Assembly (NCBI GenBank): GCA_036877525.1
Contig: JAZGTH010000008.1
Location: 11,500,001-11,564,000 of the forward strand
Origin: Chromobotia macracanthus
Taxonomy: Eukaryota > Chordata > Actinopteri > Cypriniformes > Botiidae
Length of the DNA: 64,000 nucleotides
Direction of reading: 5' to 3'
A program made the position numbers and the translations under genes. The notes beneath the pieces were generated by a model. That model was not told where the DNA came from. It saw only the letters and a program-made list of their open reading frames with translations, and did not search any database. This document shows, in pieces, positions 11,408 to 22,470 of this stretch (its first letter is position 1; each line of letters begins with the position of its first letter).

Positions 11408-12544
11408 AAGGCCTCTCTTGAAGATACATTATATGGCTAATGCCTGCACAGTGGATGCAGCTTAAACCATTTCTCTGGTACCACAGCAGGGTTTCCAGGA
11501 CGCAGGCATCAGCATTCTTCTCATTTCTCCCCGTCCAGCTCTCTTTGGAACAGTCCGAAAAGTGAATCATTTACGCAGAGGACCCGATGCCACAGCTGAC
11601 GAGTTCGTTCCAACCTCTGTCTAGCTGAAACCAGCCAGGTGTGACGTCTGGGAGGTGTAAGCAGAGGTCCTCTGACAGGTCGCCTTGCTCTGAGGACAGC
11701 AGCTTCTGGGTCTGTCCTTCACAGTCCTGATTTTGATATGGCCATTGTTTCTGCTGGAAGTTTCAGATGTGAGACGTTCTCTCTGATGGAGCTCTTCTGT
11801 GGTCATTTGAGGTCAGCGAATCTGGTGGCCGTCTGATGAAACTTTCTCTGCGGTTAGGACGCAGAGGAACCTCTTGTGTACATCACACCAGTGCCAGTGG
11901 TCTTTTCCACTGCATGCTTTAGGTATTATTGAATGCATACAAATATGACCAAAAAGCAAAACCAACTACAGTATGCTTTGAAAAAGGTCTTTTTAATTAA
12001 GCATTGTCCCACCTGGACCTCACAGGTTAAAGAGCTTGGCTTTGCACAAACTATTTGTTTTAAGATCTCTACCAGCATCGCTCGTGGAGATTGTGTGAAA
12101 GAACCTAAGCTATAACTTAGAAGATGTACACGGTTGGTTTGTTCAGAATGTATTTGTGTTTGTGTACATGGCTCTGGGGAGGCAGTATGTATGTTAGCAT
12201 GTGTGTTGGATTTATGAACAAACACAACCAAGAGCAACACAATTCAAACTATAAACAGAAGCCTCACAAAGCCAAGCAAACACACACACACATTTCTATG
12301 AATACCCATTAAGCTGGGTTTGGAAATATCTGGACACTGCAAACATTTTCTGTGGAAATGAAGCGTTCTGGAACAAACAGAATAAGAATGAGCAGAACAG
12401 AACAGAGCAAGAAGAAGTTTTTCCAGCAAATAAAGCTTTATAATTGGAATATGACACATTTTTCCATTCATTTATATTCTTCCAACAAACCGCACTCTCA
12501 TTTTGCAAATTTTGTTCTCCTTTCATTCATTCATCTGTCAGCTA

Positions 12545-12818
12545 CCTAGCTAAAAATCTTTGGCTGTAAGAATGTTTCCCTAACATTTCCATAAAGTAAC
12601 CAAATGTTGAAAATGTTATTTTGTATGTTCGAGAAACGTTTAAAACACCCAGTTTTTTAGATGTTGTATTAATGTTATTGCTTGCTTATATGTTTTAATT
12701 ACGTAATGTTTTTAAAACATTCCACAAACAGGATTCCACACTAATGTCTTTCGGTAACTTTGAGAGACCTTTTAGAGAACCTTAGCCAACGTTCTGAGAA
12801 CATTTCTGGTTAGCTGGG
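12545..12818 (+). mobile_element. CCCAGCTAAC family, both ends present
   Basis: It runs from CCTAGCTAAA to TTAGCTGGG (274 bp). TA flanks it at 12543-12544 and 12819-12820, a 2-bp target duplication. The interior follows the family order: 'gtttccctaacatttcc', 'ccagttttttagatgttg', 'gagagacc' and 'agccaacgttctgagaaca'. Non-coding. Confidence 0.8.
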
Positions 12819-12895
12819 TAACCCCTCTAACACTGTAGGTATCTAACTGTGTAGTTACACATAACCTACAATACAAACTATAGTCACGTGTGTAC

Positions 12896-12914
12896 ATGTG
12901 TGTGTGTGTGTGTG
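12896..12914. repeat. (TG)n microsatellite
   Basis: Short uninterrupted TG tract; a second lies at 13008-13031. Confidence 0.9.
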
Positions 12915-13410
12915 GAAGAGTAATCACAACCTATAGTGTGTGTTTTTCTATCTTTAGACACTCTTACTCTCCTCTGTTTTAGACAAACAACTGCCATCCA
13001 ATAGACTGCTGTGTGTGTGTCTGTGTGTGTGTTGCTTTGAGCAGTGTCTGTAGATAAACTACTTTTTATTTGGTGCAGAACAGAATCTCATTGGCTGGAT
13101 TGTCCTAAACAATGTGCAGCATCAGCGTTACGGGAAAAGGAAGTTCCAGCTCGTGATTCTGGTGATGGGTAATGTTTGCTTTTCACGCTGGTTTAGACAC
13201 ACTCTCATGCTCAGCACTCTTAAATCAGGATTAGCAACTTCAACACAATCATCTCTTAATTGGATCATGAAAGCTCTGTGCACCGACCTCTCCTCACTTC
13301 TGTCCTGTATCATCCCTCCTTCTAACCCAGACAGATGGATTCATCTGGATACAGAGATTAATAATGCATTTTGTCCTCAAGTTAGTGTCACAAATAATAC
13401 ACACACACAC

Positions 13411-13705
13411 GCTTACAGGCTTCCGATTATGTTTCTCTAATGTTTCCATTAAGTTACCAAATTTCTGTGTTATTTGAAAGGTTTAGGAATGTTCAAAACA
13501 TCCAGTTTTTTAGATTTTGCATTAATGTTATGGCTTGGTTATACGAATATATATTATTTATATATGAAGAATATATATTATATATATTAGAAATATTCCA
13601 CTAACTACTTAAGAATAAAGTTTTTTGATATATGACTATATAACTTTGAGATAACTTTTAGAGAATATTAGCGCAACATTTTGAGAACATTCCCTGTTAG
13701 CTGGG
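13411..13705 (+). mobile_element. CCCAGCTAAC family, diverged copy
   Basis: The left end is eroded; the right end is intact (TTAGCTGGG at 13697-13705). The centre has gained a TATATA-rich run at 13547-13587. Confidence 0.7.
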
Positions 13706-14670
13706 ATGGTAGTATTGAATGTAAGACTATTTTTTCTGCAATTTAATGAGAATCACCACTGAGCTAACTAAACCAAAAAAAATGACAAGAAAAACACAAA
13801 ATGTGTGGAATGAGAATGTGGCTAATGAAAATTTGAAGGGAAATCTATTAATCTATTAGAAATCTATTTATTTGCTGTAACTGAACCTGTTATCATGAGA
13901 CCCGCCTAATAACTTGAGGGCAGTTGTCCTCTGTTTGACATCGGCCTGTGATGGCGCATGTAAGCACATCATACTGTAAACATCTGTTCAAGTGTATGAA
14001 AAATGACAACATGCATCAGCCACGACACACATGCTAACACATCAGTTTCCCTCTGAGAAACCCTACGTGGTTCTTCTCGTTCCTCTGATTAAAAGGTCCA
14101 TCAGTCACTGTAAAACAACCTCAAACTACTCCAAAAGCAGACAGATAACAAGTAACGATAATAACGTTTCTCCTCCGGGAGATATCAACTAACATTTGAC
14201 AAGGTCGTGGGGATAGAGGAATGCTGATTCGCGTGGTGTTTGATTGACAGGCGTCACCCCAGTGGACTCAGGATCGTGCATGTCCCAAGAGCTAAAATAC
14301 TGGAGTGTTGATGCATTATGCAGTATTATGTACACTGGAATTGTGCAGGTCCATTTGCATATTAAAATCTATGCAAATTCACCTGCAGCTATTGGTATTT
14401 CAACCAGGCCCAAACTTCAGATTTTGGACAGGTTAAAACATAGAGGTAGGCAATCTTTTCCAGAAATGTTTTTGTTATCTTCACATCCTGATAGCAATCA
14501 CTAAGTAAAGTGATATACTAAGTGCTATAAAGTAAACCATATAATGTTTGTCCAATCATTGCATTCTGTCCGAACGTAATGATAGGATGTTCTGTGTGCC
14601 TGTGTTCATGCGTTTTGGAGACGGCGTGGCTTTTGGGTTGCTATTGCTAGCCTCTCAAATATTGCCTACC
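13706..14670. other. Unique stretch, no gene seen
   Basis: An 86-codon open frame at 14244-14504 has no recognisable domain. ATTTGCAT and 'atgcaaat' motifs near 14350-14380 form a close octamer pair. No repeat was identified. Confidence 0.35.
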
Positions 14671-14672
14671 CT

Positions 14673-14771
14673 ACACTGTAAAAAAAACTTGGCTGCCTTA
14701 AACTTTTAAGTTTAATCAGCTTGGCTATACAGGTCATCAAATTTAAGACAGCAAAGTGTTTTTTACAGTGT
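14673..14771. mobile_element. CACTGTAAAAAA inverted-repeat element (99 bp)
   Basis: Starts ACACTGTAAAAAA and ends TTTTTTACAGTGTA. The inner arms 'ggctgccttaaacttttaag' and 'aaatttaagacagc' are also inverted. This matches a small snap-back DNA element common in teleosts. Too short to encode anything. Confidence 0.7.
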
Positions 14772-15091
14772 ACCTTTACAGTTAAAGGTTTCATTACCTT
14801 CAGGTTCGACGTTTAGTTAACCCGATATTTTCTACAGTGCTCATTTTGTACAATTTGTAAGGAATTCATATCTTCAGCGGAAGCTTATTTGGCAACACAA
14901 TATAAAATGCCAAAGCGATGGATTTCACATATACAAGCAAAGCCAAAATAAACGTTTTCAGATCTCCAGGGTGCTTTAAGTAAAAGTGCATTTAATTTCT
15001 TTTCCCTTCAAAAAATTGGTCTTAGTAGTTGGGTGAGCCTTTCACACAAGATGTGCCAGCATGTGTGTGCTTTTCATTTGTCATCTTTTAA

Positions 15092-15274
15092 CTCAGCAGG
15101 GAGACTGTCAGTGTGCGGCCGCACGCCCCATGCGTCCGCCGGCCGGGATCTGACGCTCCGCCGTTTCAGCGGACTGCGCTGCAGGACTTCCTGTCCGCGT
15201 CTCCGTTTGCTCTGACAGCGGATGCGTTCAGCCCTGAGCTGTCACCTGTGTCTTCTCTATCTGCCAGAAATTAA
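15092..15274 (+). other. CpG-rich block with an open frame, weak exon candidate
   Basis: Positions 15101-15235 are GC- and CpG-rich against an AT-rich background and include the perfect palindrome GTGCGGCCGCAC at 15113-15124. A pyrimidine-rich run ending ACTCAG/CAG at 15091-15099 looks like a splice acceptor. The frame starting at 15101 stays open for 57 codons to TAA at 15272-15274. Its residues are Pro-, Ser- and Ala-rich with the hydrophobic run LQDFLSASPFAL. No family was recognised. A GC-rich block can stay open by chance, so this is only a candidate terminal exon. Confidence 0.2.
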
Positions 15275-15413
15275 ACTGCCTGCTTTGCCACTGATGATGA
15301 CTTATTCTTACATTCAACATAAGCCTCAAGTTTGTGATTTTAAGCTGAAAAATGTGCCAAAACTTCAATAATATTCAATAATGTTCCCGTTATACTAGCT
15401 CCAATGGCAGAAC

Positions 15414-15601
15414 CCCAGCTAACATTTTTTTTGTTGTAGGAATGTTTCCCTAACGTTTCCTTTAAGTGACTTCTTAAGAATAACATTTTTGATATATGGT
15501 AATAAATATTAAAAATGTTTTTCTTCCCTTCTAACTTTGGGAGAACGTTTAGAGAAAATTAGCCAACGTTATGAGAATGTTCCCGTTCCCTGTTAGCTGG
15601 G
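15414..15601 (+). mobile_element. CCCAGCTAAC family, internally deleted copy
   Basis: Both termini are intact (CCCAGCTAAC and TTAGCTGGG) but the copy is only 188 bp: the middle of the element is missing, joining 'tttaagtgac' to 'ttcttaagaataac'. AC flanks it on both sides (15412-15413 and 15602-15603), a 2-bp target duplication. Confidence 0.85.
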
Positions 15602-15603
15602 AC

Positions 15604-15725
15604 ACTGTGTAAGCAGTAGAAAAGTTGTGGGTTCGAATCCCAGGAAACATGTGCTGATTAAAAAATGTATTACCCTGAATGCACTGTAAGTCACTTAGAA
15701 TAAAAGTTTCTGCCAAATGTAAAAA
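15604..15725 (+). mobile_element. tRNA-headed SINE with L2-type tail
   Basis: A box B (GTGGGTTCGAATCCCAG) is followed by 'gaatgcactgtaagtcactt' and 'aaaagtttctgccaaatgt', the L2-type 3' tail. The box A half is shortened and abuts the transposon ending at 15601. Confidence 0.75.
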
Positions 15726-16555
15726 TGCAGTAAAAACAGCAGAGGCTGATGGTACATAACATGTTTTGCGTTTAATAACAGTCAGAATGGGCGAAACAGA
15801 ACATAGGGGTCTTTAAAAGTTGAACTTGGCATGACATCTTAACGCAAAGCTCACAGTACGAGACGCAAAACACACTGCGAGATGCGCAATGGATGTCTGT
15901 CTGTTTATAGGCCAAGAATTTTGAAGTGCTGCGTCTTGTGGGAACAGCTTATATTTGAGTAGAAACATACAAAGTAATAAAATCATTAACAATGAAAAAA
16001 ATTGTGCATAAAAGTTTGAAAACAACCTCTAAATCTGAGTGCCAAATATCTTTAACAAATAAAACATGATGAAAAGCTCTAATACTTTTCCCCCACATCC
16101 TGTGATGCCCTAGATACCTGAAAATCTTCAAACATGTTCCATCTTTTGTCTTTCTGTTAACAATATTAATTTAGGAATAAACAAAGCATGTTGCATTCAC
16201 ACAAACACATTCTAAGTAACAACAACTTTGTCCTTAGAGGCTAAACTGTTAAATAGCCTGCAGCGCGTTAAAGTTGCTTCAACAAATTTTCTTCTTTTTG
16301 ACACTTAACAATGTTCATTTAAAAATGAATGATCCATTTGTGAATCCTTTTGTATCCTTTTCCAGGTTTAGTAAATATATATTCAATACATCAGTGACCT
16401 TGTCCTCAAGACTCTGAAAACAGCATGTAAATATTGGGTTAAGAAAACGTTTTTTTACAAAACTGGAACAAAGGTTTACATACAAGTCTAAGGAACAATA
16501 AATAAAATGTTCGTGTAACACAGAACAAAGAGCCAGGTAATGTCATAGCTCTCCT
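15726..16555. other. Unique stretch, no gene seen
   Basis: AT-rich, with a CpG cluster at 15835-15890 ('cgagacgc', 'gcgagatgcgc'). Several minus-strand frames of about 70 codons show no domain. Confidence 0.35.
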
Positions 16556-16559
16556 TCTG

Positions 16560-16728
16560 TACATTCTGTAAGGTTTTTCTGTAACATTCCACAAAAACGT
16601 AATAATAATGTTTTTGATATATATGATATATGACGATAAAAGTTCCACTAATGTTACTTTACAAATGGTTTTTGAGAACTTTTAGAGAATGTTAGCCAAC
16701 ATTCTGACAACATTCCCTGTTGTCTGGA
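16560..16728 (+). mobile_element. CCCAGCTAAC family, right half
   Basis: Matches the family from 'taacattccac' through 'gatatatatgatatatg' and 'tttagagaatgttagccaac' to a mutated terminus (GTTGTCTGGA for GTTAGCTGGG). Confidence 0.65.
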
Positions 16729-17175
16729 AGCTTCCTCTAGGTTACACTGATGTAGGTCACAAACAATGACCAGCGGATGTCTGCTAAGGATTGTGGGTAA
16801 ATTAACTCTTACCTTGAAACAAATGGAGTGAATGGTATGTTGACAGTAAAAAATACAGTAACTGACATTTGTGCTGTGGGGGATTAATTTAATATATTTG
16901 TGAACTATATTGATTCTGTTGTCAAGGTTTCTGTTTGTTGTACTTCTTTTGCTTCTGCATTACCCTTGTCAACTGATGTAAAAAGAGATGTTATACAATT
17001 CAAGATGACATTTGTTTTCACAACACACATGCATACATGCACGTTCAGGACATGCAAAACAATGCGATGCACAAAAAAAATCTAATTTCCATTAACAAAG
17101 AGATTATTTTACTGCAGTGAGATTACATGGACGGTACCACTCAGTGTGTCAGTCGATTAAGGTGAAGTGTTTTCA

Positions 17176-17463
17176 CCAATCTAACAGCGAATGTTTTTAT
17201 ACTGTTGGCAAATGTTCTCTGATAACGTTCTCAAAAAACTTTCTTGGAGTAATGTTAGTAGACCTTATAGTGGAACGTTTAAAAACATTACAGAACAAAA
17301 ATGTTTGAATAATATTTATATAACCAAGCAGTAACGTTACTACAATGTCTAAAAAACTAGACGTTTTGAACAATTTCTATAAACATTCTAAAAACATTTT
17401 TAATACTATCATTTAATAGAAATGTTAGGAAAACACTCTTTTAACCTAAAATTGTTAGCTGGG
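17176..17463 (-). mobile_element. CCCAGCTAAC family, near full length
   Basis: Opposite orientation to the copy at 12.5 kb. It begins CCAATCTAAC (two mismatches) and ends TTAGCTGGG. CA lies on both sides (17174-17175 and 17464-17465), a 2-bp target duplication. 288 bp. Confidence 0.8.
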
Positions 17464-17801
17464 CAACAGCTGTCCTTGTGTAAGCCCAATTCAAGCCAGG
17501 AGGGAAATAAAGATACCTGTGGCCATCTCATCACTTTGAGGCTGATTCCTGCACAGACGTCCATGGGCTGGTTGCATGTACAGTAAGTTTTTGCCAAGGC
17601 AGTGCTAGAACAATCTGCAGAAACATCATCCATCAGGACCTTACTGGAGTCAGCCTCAGACTCCAGATTGGATTTTGGATTTGTGATTAGCTGACAATCT
17701 TGGCCAAAACTTAAAAAAAAAATGACAAACTTTATCCTGGATTACAAATACCCTGCTGTCTTGTCCTGTACCCTGTTTATCTCTGAGTCTCTCCTGTTAT
17801 A

Positions 17802-17825
17802 CTCTCTCTCTTTCTCTCTCTCTCT
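17802..17825. repeat. (TC)n microsatellite
   Basis: A CT tract with one TTT interruption. Confidence 0.9.
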
Positions 17826-18754
17826 GGCAAAAGCTGAGACAGATAGCATCTTAAAAAGTTAACAAAAGTCAAACAGGGATTTAAAATGGCATTCAGAAAG
17901 ATAAACAATGAAACAATGTTCAGGATTTACAAAATAATTGTCTAAATCTATGACTTATTTTACAGTGTCCCCTCAGTCCTTTAAAATGATTCATAATCAA
18001 TGTGAATCAGATTCACTGACACTGATCTGATTGATATGCAGGATCATTCCATCATTATTCCAGTTCCACTAATGAGATTTTTAATTAGTTAAAAACATCA
18101 ATGTGACGGGATGTTTGTGTATGCATGAGAAGGTTTGATAATCACAAATCTGACAGCTGACACCATCTGCCTCTATCATGTGTTTTTAAAATAAAAAACA
18201 GCAACATATGATGTCACCCATTTAAACTTTACATGTATCCAGCAATCACAATCGGCAAATGATTAACCAATACTTCTGAAAAGCACTTAAATACAATATG
18301 ATATATATTTATTTGTGTGTGCGTGTGTGTATATATGTAGTAAGTGTTATAATATTATTTTACATGTGTATATAATCCTTAAATGGCCCAAAACATTTGC
18401 TTTTTGAATTTTATGGGACCGGAACACTTATTGTGATGAAATAAGTGTGCTTTATTGTCAGCAGTAACCTCTTGTCTCACACAATAGGAAAGTTAAAACC
18501 TTGCGGCAAATAAGTACAGTTACTTTCCATTTTGTGCAGATTACAGACGTGCTAGTGGAACTTGTGACCTGAACGCTTGACCTTGAGTTCAACAAAACAC
18601 AAACAGAGAAACAACAGCATGAGAAGAACAAAAAAGTTGACCGGGAGACCTTAGTTGATCATATAAATTATGAGATGTTGTTCACAGATGTTATTATTGG
18701 CCCCAAATCATATCATTGCAGTGTGGGTTAGAAAACTCACTATCTGATGTGTTG
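17826..18754. other. Unique stretch, no gene seen
   Basis: Contains a short TATATA/TGTGTG run at 18298-18340. Otherwise unremarkable. Confidence 0.35.
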
Positions 18755-18848
18755 TTCATGTGCCATGGTACAGTATAAACATGGGACTTACTTTAAAGAA
18801 ACCATGGAAGTCCCCAAACAACATGGTAATATGGTACTTATTGTATGT
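18755..18848. repeat. CCATGGTAC-type degenerate repeat
   Basis: CCATGGTAC, CCATGG and 'acatggtaatatggtact' recur within 94 bases on both strands. This is a small degenerate palindromic repeat of a kind common in fish; a second patch lies at 44.69-44.75 kb. Confidence 0.5.
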
Positions 18849-19271
18849 GAATTTGTTTTAAAGACTGAAAGAGAAGGCGGTTAGGAGGGATAAAAAAATA
18901 TTGGAAAAAGGACGTAAGAAATCATCTCTTTACATATTCACATAAACGATCAGTAGAATTATGTGAAGACGCTGTTTAAACTTTGGTTGGGAACGTTTTC
19001 ATTTGTGCAGTGACCTAAATTGTCCAGGGAAGAGACATTTTACACTCTCAGCATGACACAGTATTAATCAAAACAGCAAAAGACGAAACCTCTTTCCTTG
19101 TTAAAACAAGTTATAACATAATTAGAAAAAGCTAGCTGCGGGTGGGGGATATTAGACATGATTTTATGCAAACACACATGTGCACACCGGAAAATGGAGA
19201 AAGGGAGAGAGACCTCTAAATACCCTGTTTATCCTTCATCAGTAATTTGGAGGGGAACTCTCTGCACCTAA

Positions 19272-19493
19272 TTGAATTGTTCTGTTTCGCAGAAAAATGG
19301 CCACGCCTGGGCAGGCTTACACAGTGCTTTTCAGATTGTGTTTGTATATGCACGCCTGTGGGACTCAATAGTGGAGCTGACCATCTGGAAAAAGAAAAGC
19401 TTTTCAGTGGCGATATGGCTGCAGTTTATGGACTGGCAGGATGCAAATGAACATAATCTGCACACGCGTCCCCATCCAGAGGAGGACCTTTAA
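19272..19493 (+). other. Unique block with two overlapping open frames
   Basis: Two plus-strand frames are open together, one of 67 codons ending near 19450 and one of 73 codons ending at 19493. The second is Trp- and hydrophobic-rich. 'gttctgtttcgcag' at 19279-19292 resembles a splice acceptor, but no donor or homologous family was recognised. It could equally be conserved non-coding DNA. Confidence 0.15.
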
Positions 19494-19617
19494 TGGACAG
19501 TGTGTTTACTAACACTGTTCACTTCAAGCACTTGTCTGAAACAAGGACACACTCGTACACTCCCTCTGACCTTTCATGCACCACTGGAGAGGTGGAGGTT
19601 GGTGGAATTAACAGGCG

Positions 19618-19778
19618 TGCACACACACACACACACACACATAAACACAGACACGCTTACGCATGCTCACACACTCAACACACAAACATACGCACAAATG
19701 CTCACAAACATGCTCACACACATGCTCATAACAAACACACACAAAAACAGACATGACTACACATGCTTACACACTCAA

Positions 19779-19811
<33 letters not shown>

Positions 19812-19871
19812 AATGCTCACAAACATGTTCATACACACAGGCATGCTCATAACAAACACACACACAAACAT
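19618..19871. repeat. CA-rich minisatellite with a 114-bp higher-order unit
   Basis: A CA tract broken by ATGCTCACAAACATG motifs. The block 'aaatgctcacaaacatg' occurs at about 19697 and again at about 19811, each followed by 'catgctcataacaaacacac', giving a period near 114 bp. The 126-codon frame across it (Thr-His repeats) is not a gene. Confidence 0.9.
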
Positions 19872-20008
19872 GGTTATTAAGCTGCTGTACTAAACAAAAG
19901 ATTTGAGGTAATATGCAGTCACATGTAAAACACACACTCTCACGCTTGCCAACCTTTCTGTTCCTGTGTTTTAATGAGGTGATATGATTAATGGATCCTG
20001 ATATACAC

Positions 20009-20057
20009 TCTCTCTCTCTTTTGCTCTCACTCTCTGTAACACACACACACACACACT
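20009..20057. repeat. (CT)n plus (AC)n microsatellite
   Basis: A CT-rich tract followed after a short spacer by about eight AC units. Confidence 0.9.
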
Positions 20058-20622
20058 GCAGGCACTGGAGCATGGCTTCTTCTGCATTCTTTCATGAGCA
20101 GAATCCCAATCTTCACTCAGGTCCTTTCTGAACAGACCTCGCGTTATTTATTCAAAATAATTATGACTGTGCATTACAAGAAGCTGTAACCTGGGAACAG
20201 TTACTTTGGGGAAAAGTACACCAGAACGGAGAATGAAAGAGGAAGAAATGATGAAGATTATTAGTGCTAAGGCAAGCATCAGAAATACTATTGCTCATAT
20301 TTAGCGCTGGAGTTTTAAATAAACCCTTCACCTAAATATTAAACTCGTAACTCGTCCCACCCTGTGCGCGTTATGAAAGATACTTCAGACTGTAAACTTG
20401 GTGAGAATGGTGTGCTGCTGCTTTTCAGCAATTGGGCTGATGTTTTACACCTGGTACATGATAAAGAGAGCAAAAGAATCCTGTAGACTTACACTGAAGG
20501 AGACCTGGAACATATCCAAACATAAGAATAACAGAGACTTGAGGCTGGAATCTTTTACTTAGTTTTCAGACTCATGTGAGATGCCAGACTGCAAGTCTAC
20601 GTAAGTAAAATACTTCTTCATT

Positions 20623-20894
20623 CCCAGCTAACATTCTCAAAACCTTGGTGAATGTTCTCTAAAGGTTCTGTCAAAGCTACAAAAAGTTCTTGCAGTATGT
20701 TAGTTGGATGTTTCTTTAACAGTATATATTACGTATATGAAAAATGTTATTCTTAAGTTGTTGAAGGAATGTTTTTAGAAATGTAAAAAATTGTAAACTT
20801 ATTAAAAAGTAATTGTTAAAAAGTAACCTTTTCAACAATTTTTTAATAAGGAAACATTACACAAACATTCTTCAACCTAAAACTGTCAGCTGGG
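20623..20894 (-). mobile_element. CCCAGCTAAC family with internal hairpin
   Basis: Ends CCCAGCTAAC and GTCAGCTGGG. TT flanks both sides (20621-20622 and 20895-20896), a 2-bp target duplication. It contains an unusual inverted repeat at 20801-20850 ('attaaaaagtaattgtt' against 'aacaattttttaat'). Confidence 0.8.
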
Positions 20895-20965
20895 TTGACA
20901 CAAAAATGTATAAGATAAACACATAAATCAATGTACTGTGCCTACTATTTAATCAAAGTCATGAT

Positions 20966-20993
20966 TTTCGACATGATGAAATTCATGTCGAAA
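20966..20993. repeat. Perfect 11-bp hairpin
   Basis: TTTCGACATGA and TCATGTCGAAA are perfect inverted arms around a 6-base loop, just downstream of the transposon copy. Confidence 0.9.
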
Positions 20994-21229
20994 TGATGAG
21001 TGTACAAATGGTCACAGAAGATTTCACTTTTAAAACAATGATATTACAGTTGGCAGTCTAATATAACAGACATAAACAAAACATCAGCTGTGACTTCAGA
21101 ATTTAGTGCAGAATTCGTCTATCTCAGCCGAGCCTATTTTCAGGAAATCTAGCTGGGTGTTATTATTAGACATGATTAGTATAATCTGGGTTTGTCTGTG
21201 TGGTCGTTCAGAGAACAGTTGTCACAGAA

Positions 21230-21370
21230 AGAGACAGAGGGTCGCGTCAGTCACTGTCGTCCCAACAGACGCCTCTCGTCCTGCGAACGGACAGATTAAA
21301 CCGGGACGACAGAGGCCTCGGGCTGCTCACTGTTCTTCTCGCTCGTGTTCCTCAACTGTCCTTATAGTCT
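21230..21370. other. CpG-enriched unique block
   Basis: About a dozen CpG sites in 140 bases, inside a 117-codon plus-strand frame (21106-21459) with no recognisable domain. It may be an exon or regulatory remnant; nothing supports choosing. Confidence 0.2.
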
Positions 21371-21551
21371 TCACCATTACAGTGTCTGTCCATCCTACAA
21401 ATCTCTCATCCCTGCATACACACTGTAACTTTCACTCTGTCCTTCTGTCTTTACTTTGAAATACACCCCCCCGTCCCATCATTTCAAAACGTCAAGTCAG
21501 TCCACTCTGTGTCCCAGCTAACCTCTTTGCCATATGAATCTCATATGGGTG

Positions 21552-21662
21552 ACTACATACTAACTAACTAACTAAATGAATAACTAAATAAATAGCTGGT
21601 TCACTAACTAGTTAGCAAACCAGCTAATTGACCAGCTAACTGACTAACTAGGTAACTAATTA
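21552..21662. repeat. Degenerate ACTA/CCAGCTAA tandem repeat
   Basis: Runs of 'actaactaact' grade into 'agctggttcactaactagtt' and 'accagctaactgactaact'. It is low-complexity, with partly palindromic GCTGGT/ACCAGC units. It resembles the CCCAGCTAAC termini only in those few bases. Confidence 0.7.
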
Positions 21663-22415
21663 TAGGATGATGATATAATTACATAGTCACATAGAGGTGG
21701 TCTGATTTTTTTAGTTTTCTAAAATATCAAACCTCCAGCAATGCAAAGGTCACATTTCTAAAAAACTTAAAATATATATTTTCTTTTTGTTCATCATTAT
21801 TTGTCTATGAAAAATGTGTGTTTCTACCAGAACCAAACTACACAAATATTACAGCTAATGCAGTGTGGCCATTAACATGATGACAACATTAACAGCACAG
21901 ACGATGATAACCACACTGTGTCCTCACACCATTTTCATATTTGCCCATCGTAATTATGGCTATTCTGTGCAAGTTGTCCAGCATCTGGCTACACTCTGAA
22001 AAGGGCAATGAGCTATTCCCCGACACTCTCTACATTATTACACATTAAAAACTCATGAATGCGGGTCACTATAGCCAAACACATAAACACATATTGCACA
22101 GTTGCACTGCAAGAAATCATGCACACTAACACACACACACAGGGTTCACTCGCCACCTGACATAAACGACTTCGAGTGGCAGCGATAAGAGCGTTTAAAA
22201 GAGATTCGGGGGCCCACAGGAGTGGTTATGTCAGTGACATTAAAGAGCAGCCATTTGAGGAGTCCAGCTCCATCCAAACCACAGCAAAACAGTCAAATAA
22301 GAACAATAAAACTCCCAGGATCAGCCAGAAAAGAGACAGAGAGAGAGGTGACATTCAGAATGCAGGACACATTCAGACACATTCATATATGTGCATGTGT
22401 GTGTGTTTGTGAGGA
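21663..22415. other. Unique stretch, no gene seen
   Basis: A short (CA)n run at 22128-22141. Positions 22150-22330 are GC-richer but no frame is convincing. Confidence 0.35.
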
Positions 22416-22470
22416 CAGACAGGCAGACAGATAGACAGACAGCCAAATATAGACAGAGAGACAGACAGAT
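22413..22470. repeat. (GACA)n / (CAGA)n microsatellite
   Basis: Imperfect GACA/GGCA units in two blocks around 'ccaaatat'. Confidence 0.85.

Noticed and set aside
19493..19880. Plus-strand frames of 87 and 126 codons, and a minus-strand frame to 20073
   Set aside because: Thr-His or Val-Cys repeats encoded by CA sequence.
21552..21662. Another CCCAGCTAAC family copy
   Set aside because: ACCAGCTAAC-like motifs occur only as part of an ACTA/CCAGCTAA tandem repeat; none of the family's interior blocks are present.
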